23,347 nucleotides of DNA from TH-plancto1 sp031431195 (GTDB lineage: Bacteria; Planctomycetota; Planctomycetia; Planctomycetales; Planctomycetaceae). The notes beneath the pieces are model-generated. The model was not told where the DNA came from. It was given only the letters and a program-made list of their open reading frames with translations, and did not search any database. Below are positions 1 through 7,813 of the stretch, one piece after another (within the stretch, counting starts at the first letter, position 1; every line of letters starts with the position of its first letter). The DNA is taken from assembly GCA_031431195.1 (NCBI GenBank), contig JANPCU010000178.1:1-23347 (forward strand), in the 5' to 3' direction. The translations under genes were made by a program, and so were the position numbers.

Positions 1-90
1 GTGAACCTCCGCGCCCTCAGCGGTGAATTCCGCGAACTTGCATCGAGCCAATTCATCGTGAAGGGTCGTCGACGGAAGGGGCATTCGAGG
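1..90. other. Window edge, no gene recognised
   Basis: The first 90 bases hold no gene I can recognise. Frame 1 on the plus strand stays open from base 1 to a stop near base 148, giving about 49 codons, so the 3' end of an upstream gene is possible. The translation resembles no family known to me and its second half lies in the repeat that follows, so I do not call it as a gene. Confidence 0.3.
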
Positions 91-176
91 CGTTTCAGAA
101 TCAGTCTTCAGTTCGAACAGTCAAGAATGACTGTGTCACACTGATCAGTGGGGCAGACATTCCTGTCTGCCAGTTC
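91..176 (+). repeat. Family A palindromic repeat, copy 1
   Basis: Two hairpins stand in tandem: an imperfect one around ACAGTCAAGAATGACTGTG and a perfect one, GGCAGACATTCCTGTCTGCC. The order of blocks (GTTTCAGA, GTCTTCAGTTCG, the two hairpins) matches the copy at 12554-12661, but the right terminal arm of that copy is missing here. It lies just downstream of the minus-strand permease gene and could also act as its transcription terminator, although there is no clear T-run. Confidence 0.75.
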
Positions 177-209
177 ATTGAAAACATGATGTGACTCGGA
201 ATCAGAACC

Positions 210-2087
210 TCACAGCTTCCACACCAGTGGAACGATGATGATCGTCATTGTCCAGCAGATGATGTCGAGCGGAATCCCGATACGGAGGTAGTCACTGAAC
301 TTGTACCCACCCGGTCCGTAGACCATCAGGTTGGTTTGATACCCCAGCGGCGTGGCAAACCCGTAGGACGAGGTGACCGCCACCGCCAGCAACAGCGGCC
401 TGGGATCGATGCCCGTCTTCTTCGCAGTCGCCAGCGCCAAGGCTCCCATGATCGCGGCACAGGCATTGTTGCTCAGCAATTCCGTCAGCACCCCGGTTAG
501 CACCACGACCACTGCCAGTACGGCCACCTTGCCCCAGGGCTCGGCCCACCCGATCAGGTAGTTCGCAATCCACTCGGCGGCCCCGCTCTTGTCGAGGGCC
601 TTACTCACGCCCAGAGCGGCGGCAATCAAGATCAGGACAGGCAGATCGATGCTGCGGTTCGCCTCGCGAGAAGTCGTGCAACCGGTCAACACCGTCAGTG
701 CGGCTCCGATCAGCGAGATGAGAGCCGAATGCTCCGACAGGAAGGTCAACCCCAGCACGACCCCGGCGAAGATCGTCAAGGCGATCCAGGCCCGGCGGTG
801 GTCGATCGGGGCACTGTCCTCCAGTCCAGACACGAGGAAGAAATCTCCCGAGTTCCGCCAGCGATGGATGAAATCCTCGGGGGCATCGACCAGTAGGGTG
901 TCGCCGGGTTGCAGCACAATCTGGCCGATCTTCCGCTCGATCTTCTCGCCGCTGCGGTGAACGGCCATGATCGAAGCGTGATACCGCGACCGGAAATCGG
1001 CCTCCTTGACCGTCATGCCCACCAGCGGCGAGGTCGGAGAAATCACCGCCTCGCACAGCTGATTCCCCGAGCGAGGAGCTGCGGTCGGGATGCCTTGCGC
1101 AGCGGGAAGGGAGGACAATGCCGGGTGAGGCAGGATCTGTTCGTGGTGGTCGATCGGCTCGAGGCCGCGAATCTTCTGGGCATCCAGGATGGTCGCGACC
1201 ACTCCCGAAAAGCAAAGGATGTCGTCCAGCAGCAGGAACTGGTCGGGATCGACGGGGGACAGCCGCTCGCCCCCGCGCTCAATGGCGTAAAGATACAGAC
1301 CAGGCAGGTCGCGCAGGCCCGACTTACGGATCGTCGAACCAATCAGCGAGCAAGTCGGGCGGACAATCAACTCGACGGTGTATTCGCGACGGTGGCTCTC
1401 CGCGTATTCCAGGATGTCTCGCCGATCGGGCAGCAGTCGATCCCCGAAGATGTGCATGTACAGCAGTCCGACGATCGATACCGGGACACCGATCCAGGCC
1501 AGTTCCCACATCCCCATGCCGCCCAGTCCGGCGTCCTCCATCGCGGAGTGAATCACGAAGTTCGTGCTGGTCCCGATCAGTGTGCAAGTGCCCCCGAGGA
1601 CTGACGCATACGACAACGGAATCAGCAGCTTCGACGGCGAAGTCCGCAGCTTGCGGGCCACATGCACGAAGATCGGCAGGAAGAACGCCACCAGCGGGGT
1701 GTTGTTCATAAACGCCGACAGCCCCGCCACCGGAGCAATCAATCGCAACAGCGGGGTGCCCTTTTTCGGCTGTCCGAGCATGGCCCGACTGATGTACTCG
1801 ATAGCTCCCGTCGTTTGCAGACCCGTGCCGACGACGAGCAGCCCAGCGATCGTGAAGATCGCCTCGTTCGAGAATCCGACCAGCGCGGTCTTCATGTCGA
1901 TCACCTGGCACAAGACCAATGTGATGAGTGCCGCGAGCATAATTAGCTCAGCGGCGATCTTCTCGTAATACAAGGCGACAATGATCCCGAGGAGCACGCC
2001 GAGAGTCACAATCATCGGCCACGGTAGTAGTTGAATACCGGCCCACGACAGGTCGAAGCCGAGCGAGAAGTATGAGTGGTCAAACAT
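210..2087 (-). CDS. SLC13/DASS-family permease with two RCK_C (TrkA-C) domains
   Basis: A polytopic inner-membrane transporter of 625 residues. Hydrophobic segments occupy about residues 15-220 and 430-625, and between them lie two soluble domains resembling RCK_C/TrkA-C (about residues 236-305 and 345-420), each with the usual spacing of beta strands and a closing L-x-x-D-x-L-type segment. This permease / 2xRCK_C / permease arrangement is standard for bacterial SLC13 (divalent anion:Na+ symporter) proteins, some of which carry sulfate. The real substrate (sulfate, dicarboxylate or other anion) cannot be read from the sequence. The conserved S-N-N-A-type motif is visible in the C-terminal half (ELLSNNACAAIMG). 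I chose the ATG at 2087 because GGAAAG lies seven bases before it; an in-frame GTG at 2102 would add five residues. The gene stands alone on this strand. Confidence 0.88.
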   Translation of the reverse strand: MFDHSYFSLGFDLSWAGIQLLPWPMIVTLGVLLGIIVALYYEKIAAELIMLAALITLVLCQVIDMKTALVGFSNEAIFTIAGLLVVGTGLQTTGAIEYISRAMLGQPKKGTPLLRLIAPVAGLSAFMNNTPLVAFFLPIFVHVARKLRTSPSKLLIPLSYASVLGGTCTLIGTSTNFVIHSAMEDAGLGGMGMWELAWIGVPVSIVGLLYMHIFGDRLLPDRRDILEYAESHRREYTVELIVRPTCSLIGSTIRKSGLRDLPGLYLYAIERGGERLSPVDPDQFLLLDDILCFSGVVATILDAQKIRGLEPIDHHEQILPHPALSSLPAAQGIPTAAPRSGNQLCEAVISPTSPLVGMTVKEADFRSRYHASIMAVHRSGEKIERKIGQIVLQPGDTLLVDAPEDFIHRWRNSGDFFLVSGLEDSAPIDHRRAWIALTIFAGVVLGLTFLSEHSALISLIGAALTVLTGCTTSREANRSIDLPVLILIAAALGVSKALDKSGAAEWIANYLIGWAEPWGKVAVLAVVVVLTGVLTELLSNNACAAIMGALALATAKKTGIDPRPLLLAVAVTSSYGFATPLGYQTNLMVYGPGGYKFSDYLRIGIPLDIICWTMTIIIVPLVWKL

Positions 2088-2145
2088 GCGGTCACTTTCC
2101 ACAGAATAGAGAGTCAGTCGTGATCAACGCAGGCCATCAACGAGA

Positions 2146-2172
2146 TCAGCCCGGAAGTGACCTCCGGGCTGA
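2146..2172. other. Perfect 10-bp hairpin upstream of the permease gene
   Basis: TCAGCCCGGA (2146-2155) pairs perfectly with TCCGGGCTGA (2163-2172) across a 7-base loop. It is about 60 bases upstream of the permease start, so it would form in the 5' leader of that mRNA if transcription begins further out. No T-run follows on either strand, so a terminator is less likely than a leader structure or a decayed repeat. Confidence 0.5.
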
Positions 2173-2795
2173 GACGAAATTGGTGATCTTTAAGAGTCTG
2201 CCGCCTGCGACAGGTTGTCACAAGGGGCTGGCTACACAATCACCATCGCCATCCGGAGGATTGACCCCGGACAACAACACGACTGTGATGGGACTGAACT
2301 CTTCATAGTGACTAGTGTATCGGTCGATTTGTAAGAGTCCATGCTCTCCGGGGGCCGAGGCCGGAGATTTTGCCGAATCGGTACAGATTCAGACCCCTTC
2401 CGGATCGTCGCGGCGCTCTCCGAGCCGGCGACTTTGCCTGCCCGGAAGCCGCTCCCGCTGACTCGCAACCCCTCGGTGAGCTGCTTACGCGAAACGGCCA
2501 CTCGCTGTCGCGAGGCATGGGCCAAGAGAGAAAGGGAAACATTTCACTCCTGAAACCGAGGTTCACGTCCTCGCCGTTTGGCTCGAAGATCGGGTATGAT
2601 TCCCTGTCGTACACTGGCGAGAAGACCCTGCATCAAGCAACTGCTGCGGAACTTTGAAGAGTGGACGGTGTTTCTTTCCTGCGGGGGAACGGTTTTTTCT
2701 CCGCTCCGAGTGGGCGTGTCCGGGCGTGTGGGATCGTGCATCCTGCCCGCATAGGTGCGTTGATCGGCGGCCTCCTTCACAAGGCATCGGGACTC
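2173..2795. other. Divergent intergenic region, no gene seen
   Basis: About 620 bases separate the minus-strand permease gene from the plus-strand sigma factor gene. I see no convincing coding sequence, RNA gene or repeat shared with the rest of the window. It should hold the promoters of both genes. The GGAAAC at about 2534-2539 resembles the -35 box of ECF-type promoters, which would fit autoregulation, but I cannot place a matching -10 box with confidence. Confidence 0.4.
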
Positions 2796-3413
2796 GTGAC
2801 AACCACTAGTACCGTCAATAACCCCTACCTCAAAGACCCCGATGTTCTGCTCATGCTGCGGGTGCGTGAGGAGGATGAAGCGGCGTTCGCCCAGCTCGTC
2901 GCCACCTACCAGGACCGGTTGATCGGCCTGCTGACCAATCTGGTCGGTGATCGCACGACAGCCGAGGACGTGGCTCAGGAGACTTTCCTGCGGGTCTACC
3001 GGGCGCGGCACGGCTATGAGGCGAACGCCAAGTTCTCCACTTGGCTGTTTAGCATCGCCCACAATTTGGCCAGCAACGCCCGGCGAACAATGGGACGGCG
3101 CAAGGAGACCCAGCTCGCCTCGGCCCCAGACACCTCGGGGCCACAACCCGGTCCCCAGGCCCAGGCCGTCCCGGAGAAGTCGGCGCTCATGCCGTCTCGC
3201 CTGATGGCCAAAGCCGAACTGATGGAAAAGGTCCAGGCCGCGATGGAAACCCTCAACGACCGCCAACGGATGGCACTGCTGCTCCACAAATTCGAGGGAA
3301 TGAGCTACATCGACATCGGAGCCTCGATGGAAATGACTCCGCAAGCGGTCAAGTCGCTGCTCTCGCGAGCCCGCGATCAGCTGCGAGTGGCTCTGGAGGA
3401 GTACGCCCAATGA
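2796..3413 (+). CDS. ECF-subfamily RNA polymerase sigma factor
   Basis: A 205-residue sigma-70-family factor holding only regions 2 and 4. Region 2 (about residues 22-95) has the core-binding and -10 recognition sequence with AEDVAQETFLRVYR and FSTWLFSIAHNLASNARR. A Pro/Ala/Gln-rich linker (about residues 100-135) leads to region 4 (about 145-200), whose helix-turn-helix reads MSYIDIGASMEMTPQAVKSLLSRAR. The frame is open from an ATG at 2661, but the extra 45 residues look non-coding. I prefer the GTG at 2796, shortly before the family's normal N-terminus; its ribosome binding site is weak, so the start is uncertain. It is followed by a membrane-anchored putative anti-sigma gene, the usual arrangement for ECF factors. 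The signal it answers to is unknown. Confidence 0.9.
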   Translation: MTTTSTVNNPYLKDPDVLLMLRVREEDEAAFAQLVATYQDRLIGLLTNLVGDRTTAEDVAQETFLRVYRARHGYEANAKFSTWLFSIAHNLASNARRTMGRRKETQLASAPDTSGPQPGPQAQAVPEKSALMPSRLMAKAELMEKVQAAMETLNDRQRMALLLHKFEGMSYIDIGASMEMTPQAVKSLLSRARDQLRVALEEYAQ

Positions 3414-3432
3414 GTGTTCCTCAATTTCAACA

Positions 3433-3518
3433 GGCGAGCCGGTGGCCGTCAGGCCCCGGACCTTTTTGTAGCAAGGGCACCGACTGTCGGTCCGGAGGCT
3501 CACGCCCTCCGGCTCGCC
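3433..3518 (+). repeat. Family F palindromic repeat between sigma and anti-sigma genes
   Basis: The ends GGCGAGCCGG (3433-3442) and CCGGCTCGCC (3509-3518) are perfect inverted repeats, and an inner hairpin pairs CCGGAGG (3492-3498) with CCTCCGG (3506-3512). The right half, AGGCTCACGCC followed by a G/C-rich arm ending in GCTCGC, is shared with the element inside the cyclase gene at 19736-19802. It fills most of the gap between the sigma stop and the anti-sigma ATG. Confidence 0.75.
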
Positions 3519-3551
3519 GATGCGATCAAGTCTCGCGAGGAGGCGTTTCTC

Positions 3552-4073
3552 ATGGATAAACTCAAACGCGTCTCCGTGGAGCACCGCGACAATTTCGTCG
3601 CTTACCTGGATGGGGAACTCGGTCCCGCCGAAGCGAAGGATCTCGAACGGGTCCTGTCCGACAGCCCGGTGGCTCGTAAGGATGTCGAACTGCTCGTGCG
3701 GACCTACGACATGCTCGACATGCTGCCCCGGCCGCAGGCGACCGTCGAGTTTACTCAGCAGACGATGGCCACGATCAAACTGTCGGACATCAAGCCCGAT
3801 GTCACGCAGGCCACTTGGTACAAGCGAATGCATCTGGGGATCGTCGCCGCAGCGGGAACGGGACTCCTGGCGGTGACGGGGCTGCTGGCTTACGCGGGCA
3901 CCAGCCGCTTGGTTCCCACGGAAGAGGATCTGCTGCTACGAGATTTGCAGGTCATCGATAATCTGGATGAGTACAGCCAGATCGGCCAATTTGAGTTTCT
4001 GGAACGCTTGCAGGGGCAGCCGACACTGATGCGGGATATCAGCGAAGAAGTGAGGTCGACCAATGGCCGCTAA
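3552..4073 (+). CDS. Putative membrane-anchored anti-sigma factor
   Basis: A 173-residue protein with a cytoplasmic N-terminal helical part containing NFVAYLDGELGPAEAKDLERVL (quoted over about residues 11-32), typical of the zf-HC2-like anti-sigma N-domain, then one membrane segment (about residues 96-118, IVAAAGTGLLAVTGLLAYAG) and a C-terminal part ending in a DLQVIDNLDEYSQIGQFEFL-type segment. The inferred role is to hold the upstream ECF factor at the membrane. The His-x3-Cys-x2-Cys zinc site of classical ZAS anti-sigma proteins is absent, so binding would not rely on zinc. The start is set by GAGGAGG at 3536-3542, nine bases before the ATG; the frame is open further upstream, but that stretch is the repeat at 3433-3518. 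Its stop overlaps the start of the next gene by 11 bases, suggesting coupled translation. Confidence 0.72.
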   Translation: MDKLKRVSVEHRDNFVAYLDGELGPAEAKDLERVLSDSPVARKDVELLVRTYDMLDMLPRPQATVEFTQQTMATIKLSDIKPDVTQATWYKRMHLGIVAAAGTGLLAVTGLLAYAGTSRLVPTEEDLLLRDLQVIDNLDEYSQIGQFEFLERLQGQPTLMRDISEEVRSTNGR

Positions 4074-5274
4074 AACATGGATGGGATGGGGTTTGGCCAT
4101 CGCGGGTGTGGTCGCTGCTGGACCATTGGTCTTGGGGCGGGGCAGCCCGGCGCTGACAGCATCACATGACGAGATCGCCCGCATGTCCGAGGTGGATCGA
4201 ACAGCTCTCAAGCGAAAATACAATCAGTATCGTGCCCTGTCGGAGCCGCAGCGGGCGAACCTTCGCACGCTGCATCAGCAAGTCGAAGCCGATCGGGCCA
4301 GCGGAGCCCGTTACCTCACCACGATGAACGACTATTGCGACTGGCTGAAGACGATTGACTCCTGGCAGCAGGACGAACTGGCTCACATTGATGACCCTTT
4401 GGATAAGGCGAAACGGGTTGACGAGATCTCTCAGGAACGTCAGCAAACCAAATTGGCCCACGAAGCCAGTCAACACGATGAAGGTCCTCTCGGCAAGGGA
4501 CTTCTCCAAGCTCCGCTGATCCTCACCGAATCGCAGCTGACCAAGGTCTTCGATGTTCTGGCCAAGCGTTCGACGGGCACGACTGAAGAGGAGCAGAAGG
4601 CGATCGACAGTCACGTCGGCCTGAAACGGATGGGCTTGCAGGTGAAGGCGCTCAAACGTCAAATCCCCTCACTCGAGCAGTTCTTCCGGTCGATCCCCGA
4701 CGCCGAGTTGAAGGAGATGATCGAAGCGAGTGGAAACGCAGAGATGCTCGCCTTACTGACGAAATCGAGTGACCAGTCTCATCAGACCCGCGTCAATCTG
4801 GCCAAACGCGGAATCCTGTCATCCGTCTACGCCCAGTTTCGACGGGAGTCAGCGTCTGCGACGGATGCCGAGCTGCTAACGTTTTTCAAGACACTCTCGA
4901 AAGAGGATCAGGACCGACTGTTGCAGCAGCGGGCCGAGGACTTCAAGTCGGAACTGCGATTGCGTCGCTTGGCGGAAGATCCCGATGTCGCTGAACTCCG
5001 AAATCTCGGACAGATGTTTAGCGTGGCGGCGTATCTCGAAGGACTCAACCACCGGGTCGGTTTTCTCCGAGGACCGAACGGGGAAGGTCGCCCCGGGAAC
5101 GCAGACGGTGATCGTCCGCCGCGCGACGGAGAACGCGGAGGGCCATTCCGTCCCGGGAACGGGCGACGAGGCCCCTTCGGGGATGGTCCACCACAACGTC
5201 CTGGCGAGGGTGAAGGCCCCCCACCAGAGCGCCCCGCAGGAGAGGACCGCCCGCCCCCGAACGACCGCCCCTAG
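4063..5274 (+). CDS. Exported protein of unknown function, third gene of sigma operon
   Basis: I do not recognise the family. The 403-residue product begins with a short hydrophobic segment (WMGWGLAIAGVVAAGPLVLG, residues 6-25) that looks like a signal peptide or membrane anchor. Residues 35-320 are charged, alpha-helical and rich in Leu, Gln, Lys and Glu, with several LSxxQ/LxxL-type segments (for instance YRALSEPQRANLRTLHQQVE). The last 75 residues are a disordered-looking tail of Gly, Pro, Arg, Asp and Glu with a repeated GPFRPGNGRRGPFG-like pattern. It overlaps the anti-sigma gene by 11 bases and so probably belongs to the same operon. A sensor, regulator or target of the envelope stress response controlled by the sigma factor is possible, but this rests on position only. 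Confidence 0.75.
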   Translation: MAAKTWMGWGLAIAGVVAAGPLVLGRGSPALTASHDEIARMSEVDRTALKRKYNQYRALSEPQRANLRTLHQQVEADRASGARYLTTMNDYCDWLKTIDSWQQDELAHIDDPLDKAKRVDEISQERQQTKLAHEASQHDEGPLGKGLLQAPLILTESQLTKVFDVLAKRSTGTTEEEQKAIDSHVGLKRMGLQVKALKRQIPSLEQFFRSIPDAELKEMIEASGNAEMLALLTKSSDQSHQTRVNLAKRGILSSVYAQFRRESASATDAELLTFFKTLSKEDQDRLLQQRAEDFKSELRLRRLAEDPDVAELRNLGQMFSVAAYLEGLNHRVGFLRGPNGEGRPGNADGDRPPRDGERGGPFRPGNGRRGPFGDGPPQRPGEGEGPPPERPAGEDRPPPNDRP

Positions 5275-5383
5275 CCCGGTGTCGGTCATGAGCCACCGTG
5301 CGATGGCCAGGCATTCCCCAGTCCAATCACCAACCCACCCCCACCTCACCGAGTGCCTCGACCGTCGCAGCCAATCCCTCTGT

Positions 5384-5474
5384 AATCTGTGAAAATCTGC
5401 GTAATCTGTGGCTGAACAATCTGCATTGGAGAAACCCGACCCAGACGGATTTGGTCCACAGATTTCGCCGATTA
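5384..5474. repeat. Family D hairpin repeat (AATCTGTGAAAATCTGCG type), copy 1
   Basis: The left arm runs 5384-5411 and contains three AATCTG units spaced ten bases apart. The right arm at 5456-5474 (CCACAGATTTCGCCGATTA) is its approximate inverse, with about three mismatches over 19 bases. The same units form a larger hairpin at 21991-22095, and a single arm is at 7762-7790. It abuts the 104-bp repeat that starts at 5473. Confidence 0.7.
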
Positions 5475-5576
5475 TACTCAGCGCGGTGAGAACTGAGACA
5501 TTTCGTAGGACGGTCGTCCTCGTCCGCCCGTGTGGAAAGCCTCGATGAGCGACGGACGAGGATGTCCGTCGGACGT
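5473..5576 (+). repeat. Family B 104-bp repeat, copy 1
   Basis: This stretch and 8476-8579 are two copies of the same 104-base sequence, equal in length and differing at only a handful of positions. Each contains a long stem: GACGGNCGTCCTCGTCCG pairs with CGGACGAGGNNGTCCGTC across a loop that includes GTGTGGAAAGCCTCG. The whole element lacks an open frame of any use. The copies differ enough not to be a very recent duplication. Confidence 0.88.
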
Positions 5577-5603
5577 TTCAATTTGGCCCACGCAAAGGAT
5601 AGA

Positions 5604-5675
5604 GCAGTTTCAGAATTGATCTTCAGAAAAGGCAGACAGGCATGTCTGCCCCACGATCAGTGCCACAGACATTGC
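5604..5675 (-). repeat. Family A palindromic repeat, copy 2 (inner part inverted)
   Basis: It begins with the same terminal arm as the copy at 12554 (GCAGTTTCAGA, then ATCTTCAG). Its hairpin GGCAGACAGGCATGTCTGCC, followed by CCCACGATCAGTGCCACAGA, is the reverse complement of the order seen at 91-176. The element therefore sits in the opposite orientation or has an inverted centre. Confidence 0.7.
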
Positions 5676-5701
5676 GGTTTAGCGATCAGTCCGTGAAAAC
5701 A

Positions 5702-5734
5702 TACCCGCCACACTCCTTCGGAAGTCTGGCGGTA
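5702..5734. repeat. Short hairpin repeat downstream of lipoprotein gene
   Basis: TACCCGCCA (5702-5710) pairs with TGGCGGTA (5727-5734) with one bulge, and the inside (ACTCCTTCGGAAGT) also pairs. It lies 27 bases beyond the stop of the minus-strand lipoprotein gene and could end its transcript. The T-run of a classical terminator is absent. Confidence 0.5.
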
Positions 5735-5761
5735 CGCGAAATCTAGCCGCTCGCTTCGTCA

Positions 5762-6223
5762 TCAATTCTTGAGATCAATCTGAAGCGTCTCAGCCCCCTT
5801 CTGGGGAACTTCGGCAGTCAGGTTTGAGGTGTGAGGTTGAGAATATTTGAGGGGAATCAGTGACCTCGGCTTGCTGGCCTTGGGAGGGGGAGCATCGTGC
5901 GCCGATTCATCAATGATCGCAACGGGAGGTTCAATCATCTTGCTGACAGTCACTTTGTATTTCCCAGGCACGGCACCGTCTTCAGGGGGAAAGGCCATCA
6001 TCGAAAAACCTCCGCTGCTGTCGGTGACCGCAGAGGCCGCAGTGCCTTCATTCGATTCGGGAACAAAAATAATCAAGGCGTCATCCAGTGGCTTTCCAGC
6101 GTATGTGACCACTCCTTTCGCGATGGCAGTTTGGGGCCGGTTCGCCTTCGACTTGTCCGTCCCTCCCGAGCATCCCACCAATACGACGACACAACACAAC
6201 CACCCGTAAACTGAACGCGGCAT
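5762..6223 (-). CDS. Small lipoprotein with carboxypeptidase-regulatory-like fold
   Basis: A 153-residue secreted lipoprotein. The N-terminus MPRSVYGWLCCVVVLVGCSG has a lipobox-like VVLVGC with the lipidated Cys at about residue 18. The mature part begins with VTYAGKPLDDALIIFVPE (about residues 40-57) and a GxF segment, followed by PGKYKVTVSK, the pattern of carboxypeptidase regulatory-like beta-sandwich domains that abound in planctomycetes, often beside DUF1559 genes. The role is structural or unknown. The frame is open for another 80 codons upstream, but that would run through the terminator at 6247-6273 and into the previous gene. The ATG at 6223 is preceded by GAGGAG and directly gives a signal peptide, so I use it. 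It follows the DUF1559 gene on the same strand. Confidence 0.85.
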   Translation of the reverse strand: MPRSVYGWLCCVVVLVGCSGGTDKSKANRPQTAIAKGVVTYAGKPLDDALIIFVPESNEGTAASAVTDSSGGFSMMAFPPEDGAVPGKYKVTVSKMIEPPVAIIDESAHDAPPPKASKPRSLIPLKYSQPHTSNLTAEVPQKGAETLQIDLKN

Positions 6224-6246
6224 CACTTCCCCACTCCTCGAAAAAA

Positions 6247-6273
6247 CGGCGGATTCCATCTCGGAATCCGCCG
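6247..6273 (-). terminator. Rho-independent terminator after the DUF1559 gene
   Basis: CGGCGGATTCC (6247-6257) and GGAATCCGCCG (6263-6273) form a perfect 11-bp stem with a 5-base loop. Read on the minus strand, the stem is followed directly by TTTTTT. It lies between the stop of the DUF1559 gene and the lipoprotein start, so it should stop or partly reduce transcription into the lipoprotein gene. Confidence 0.88.
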
Positions 6274-6311
6274 CATTTGAAGTCAACAGACTGGCAATCT
6301 CGCCCCCGAGA

Positions 6312-7385
6312 CTAGAACTCGCCGACCACTTCGCCCGATGCACGTGTCCCCAGTGCTCCCCAGACACCGTAAGGACTTGCTCCGCCACCTGTCGCAGCTG
6401 GCAAGGCTGCTGCCTGATTTCCGGCGTCGATGTTCTCGCTGATAAAGCGCACGGCTCCATCACCCATCAGGCAATGCACCCCGCCGACGTGCCAACTGCT
6501 GGAGTTGAACATTCCCTGATACCAGTGATTGGCGGTTCCCGCCGTGAAGCAGCTCGCCGAATTCGGCGGCGTGGCGGTCGAGAAGGCTGAAAAGTAAGCC
6601 GCGCCGTCTCCCCAGCGATACCCACGACTGGTGTCGCCGGCAAATCCACCCGCCGGATAGACACGAGTTGTCTTATTATACAATGCTTGGCATGCGGAAG
6701 GTGTCGCTACGGAAAGTGCGTTTGAGACTCCCCCAAAACCGTTCGTCGCTGTGGGAGCTGAGGCTTCCGCCATGGCAATCGTGTTGCTGGAACCGTCCGT
6801 GCAATCCCGAAAACCGTAACAGACCAGAGCCCCGAACAATCCACGAGTCTGCACGATAATCGGGGTCGCGGAGCCCGGCATGTCGCCATTCCCGGCGAAG
6901 CTATCGCCTGCGCAGAAGACATAGTTACGCTTCCCGCGCAGCGCATTGGCATTGTTCGGAGGTGTCGAGCCCACGTCGCTGGGACATGTCATGACCGGCA
7001 CTGACTGGGTCCAGGGAGCGATATTGATCCAGGGAGGATTCGAGACGGAACCGGATGCCAGCGCCGCCACCTGAGCAGAGATCGCGTTTTGATCAAAATA
7101 GGGCAGCAGGGCGACAACCCCACTGATGCGGGTCCGGAGTGAGGTTCCACCCGCTGGTGCTCCCGATCCTCCCGAGTACGGACAGAACATGTTATACACG
7201 TCATGGTAGTTGTGGAGCGCGAGCCCCAGCTGCTTGAGATTGTTCTTGCATTGCGAGCGGCGAGCCGCTTCACGAGCCTGCTGCACGGCGGGCAGCAAGA
7301 GAGCAATCAGGACCGCGATGATGGCGATCACCACCAGCAATTCGATCAGGGTAAAACCCCGACGCCTGGGCACAAATCGAGACAT
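6312..7385 (-). CDS. DUF1559-domain prepilin-type protein
   Basis: A 357-residue protein with a type IV pilin-like N-terminus: RRRGFTLIELLVVIAIIAVL, with the prepilin peptidase site after Gly10 and the conserved Glu at mature position 5. It continues with the DUF1559 hallmark AVQQAREAARRSQCKNNLKQL and ends near the conserved H-x9-D-G motif (HVGGVHCLMGDGAVRF). Such proteins occur in many paralogous copies in each planctomycete genome and are thought to be pseudopilins or surface/structural proteins; the precise role is unknown. I start at the ATG at 7385, which has GGAG about ten bases upstream and places the cleavage motif at the usual distance; an upstream in-frame ATG at 7481 would add 32 residues with no pilin character. 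It is followed by a strong terminator. Confidence 0.93.
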   Translation of the reverse strand: MSRFVPRRRGFTLIELLVVIAIIAVLIALLLPAVQQAREAARRSQCKNNLKQLGLALHNYHDVYNMFCPYSGGSGAPAGGTSLRTRISGVVALLPYFDQNAISAQVAALASGSVSNPPWINIAPWTQSVPVMTCPSDVGSTPPNNANALRGKRNYVFCAGDSFAGNGDMPGSATPIIVQTRGLFGALVCYGFRDCTDGSSNTIAMAEASAPTATNGFGGVSNALSVATPSACQALYNKTTRVYPAGGFAGDTSRGYRWGDGAAYFSAFSTATPPNSASCFTAGTANHWYQGMFNSSSWHVGGVHCLMGDGAVRFISENIDAGNQAAALPAATGGGASPYGVWGALGTRASGEVVGEF

Positions 7386-7458
7386 GATTTCGGACTCCGT
7401 GAGATGGATAGAAAAACGACGAGTGTCGACCAGGCGATTGTAAACCGCTGGTTTTAAG

Positions 7459-7464
7459 AGTATA
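7459..7464 (-). promoter_or_regulatory. Possible -10 box of the DUF1559 gene
   Basis: Read on the minus strand this is TATACT, in an AT-rich stretch (about 7443-7545) that stands out from the GC-rich surroundings, 74 bases before the ATG. No good -35 box lies at the normal distance, so the call is weak. Confidence 0.25.
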
Positions 7465-7813
7465 GACCGATGAGGAAGCACTGCGTAATCCCTGTCGACG
7501 TTTTTTTGTAAATTTGTTGTTAATCATGGATATTCGAGTAGACAAGAGACGCATAAGTGCATGCCACTGGGTCTTGCTTCGTGAGGGGATCGAAACCGGC
7601 GAGACAAATGTGAGTCAAACAGAACATGCAACCCATCTCAGTCGGCGTGTCAGAGGAGAATCGATCACGGCTGCAAATATTCCTGTTGGCCGAAGGGGCC
7701 CTTTCCCCAACGGGGTTGCACATCATCCTCCCATGGCGGTCACCACCGGTTGCCGGTTCCTAATCCGTGAAAATCAGTGCGATCTGCGGACCCTTCCTCA
7801 TTCAGTCTTCGTC

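Noticed and set aside
1..56. Minus-strand start (ATG at 56) running out of the window
   Set aside because: Only 18 codons are visible, with no ribosome binding site and no recognisable sequence.
2544..3833. Minus-strand frame of 429 codons opposite the sigma and anti-sigma genes
   Set aside because: It covers two clear plus-strand genes and its translation has no family pattern; a GC-rich shadow frame.
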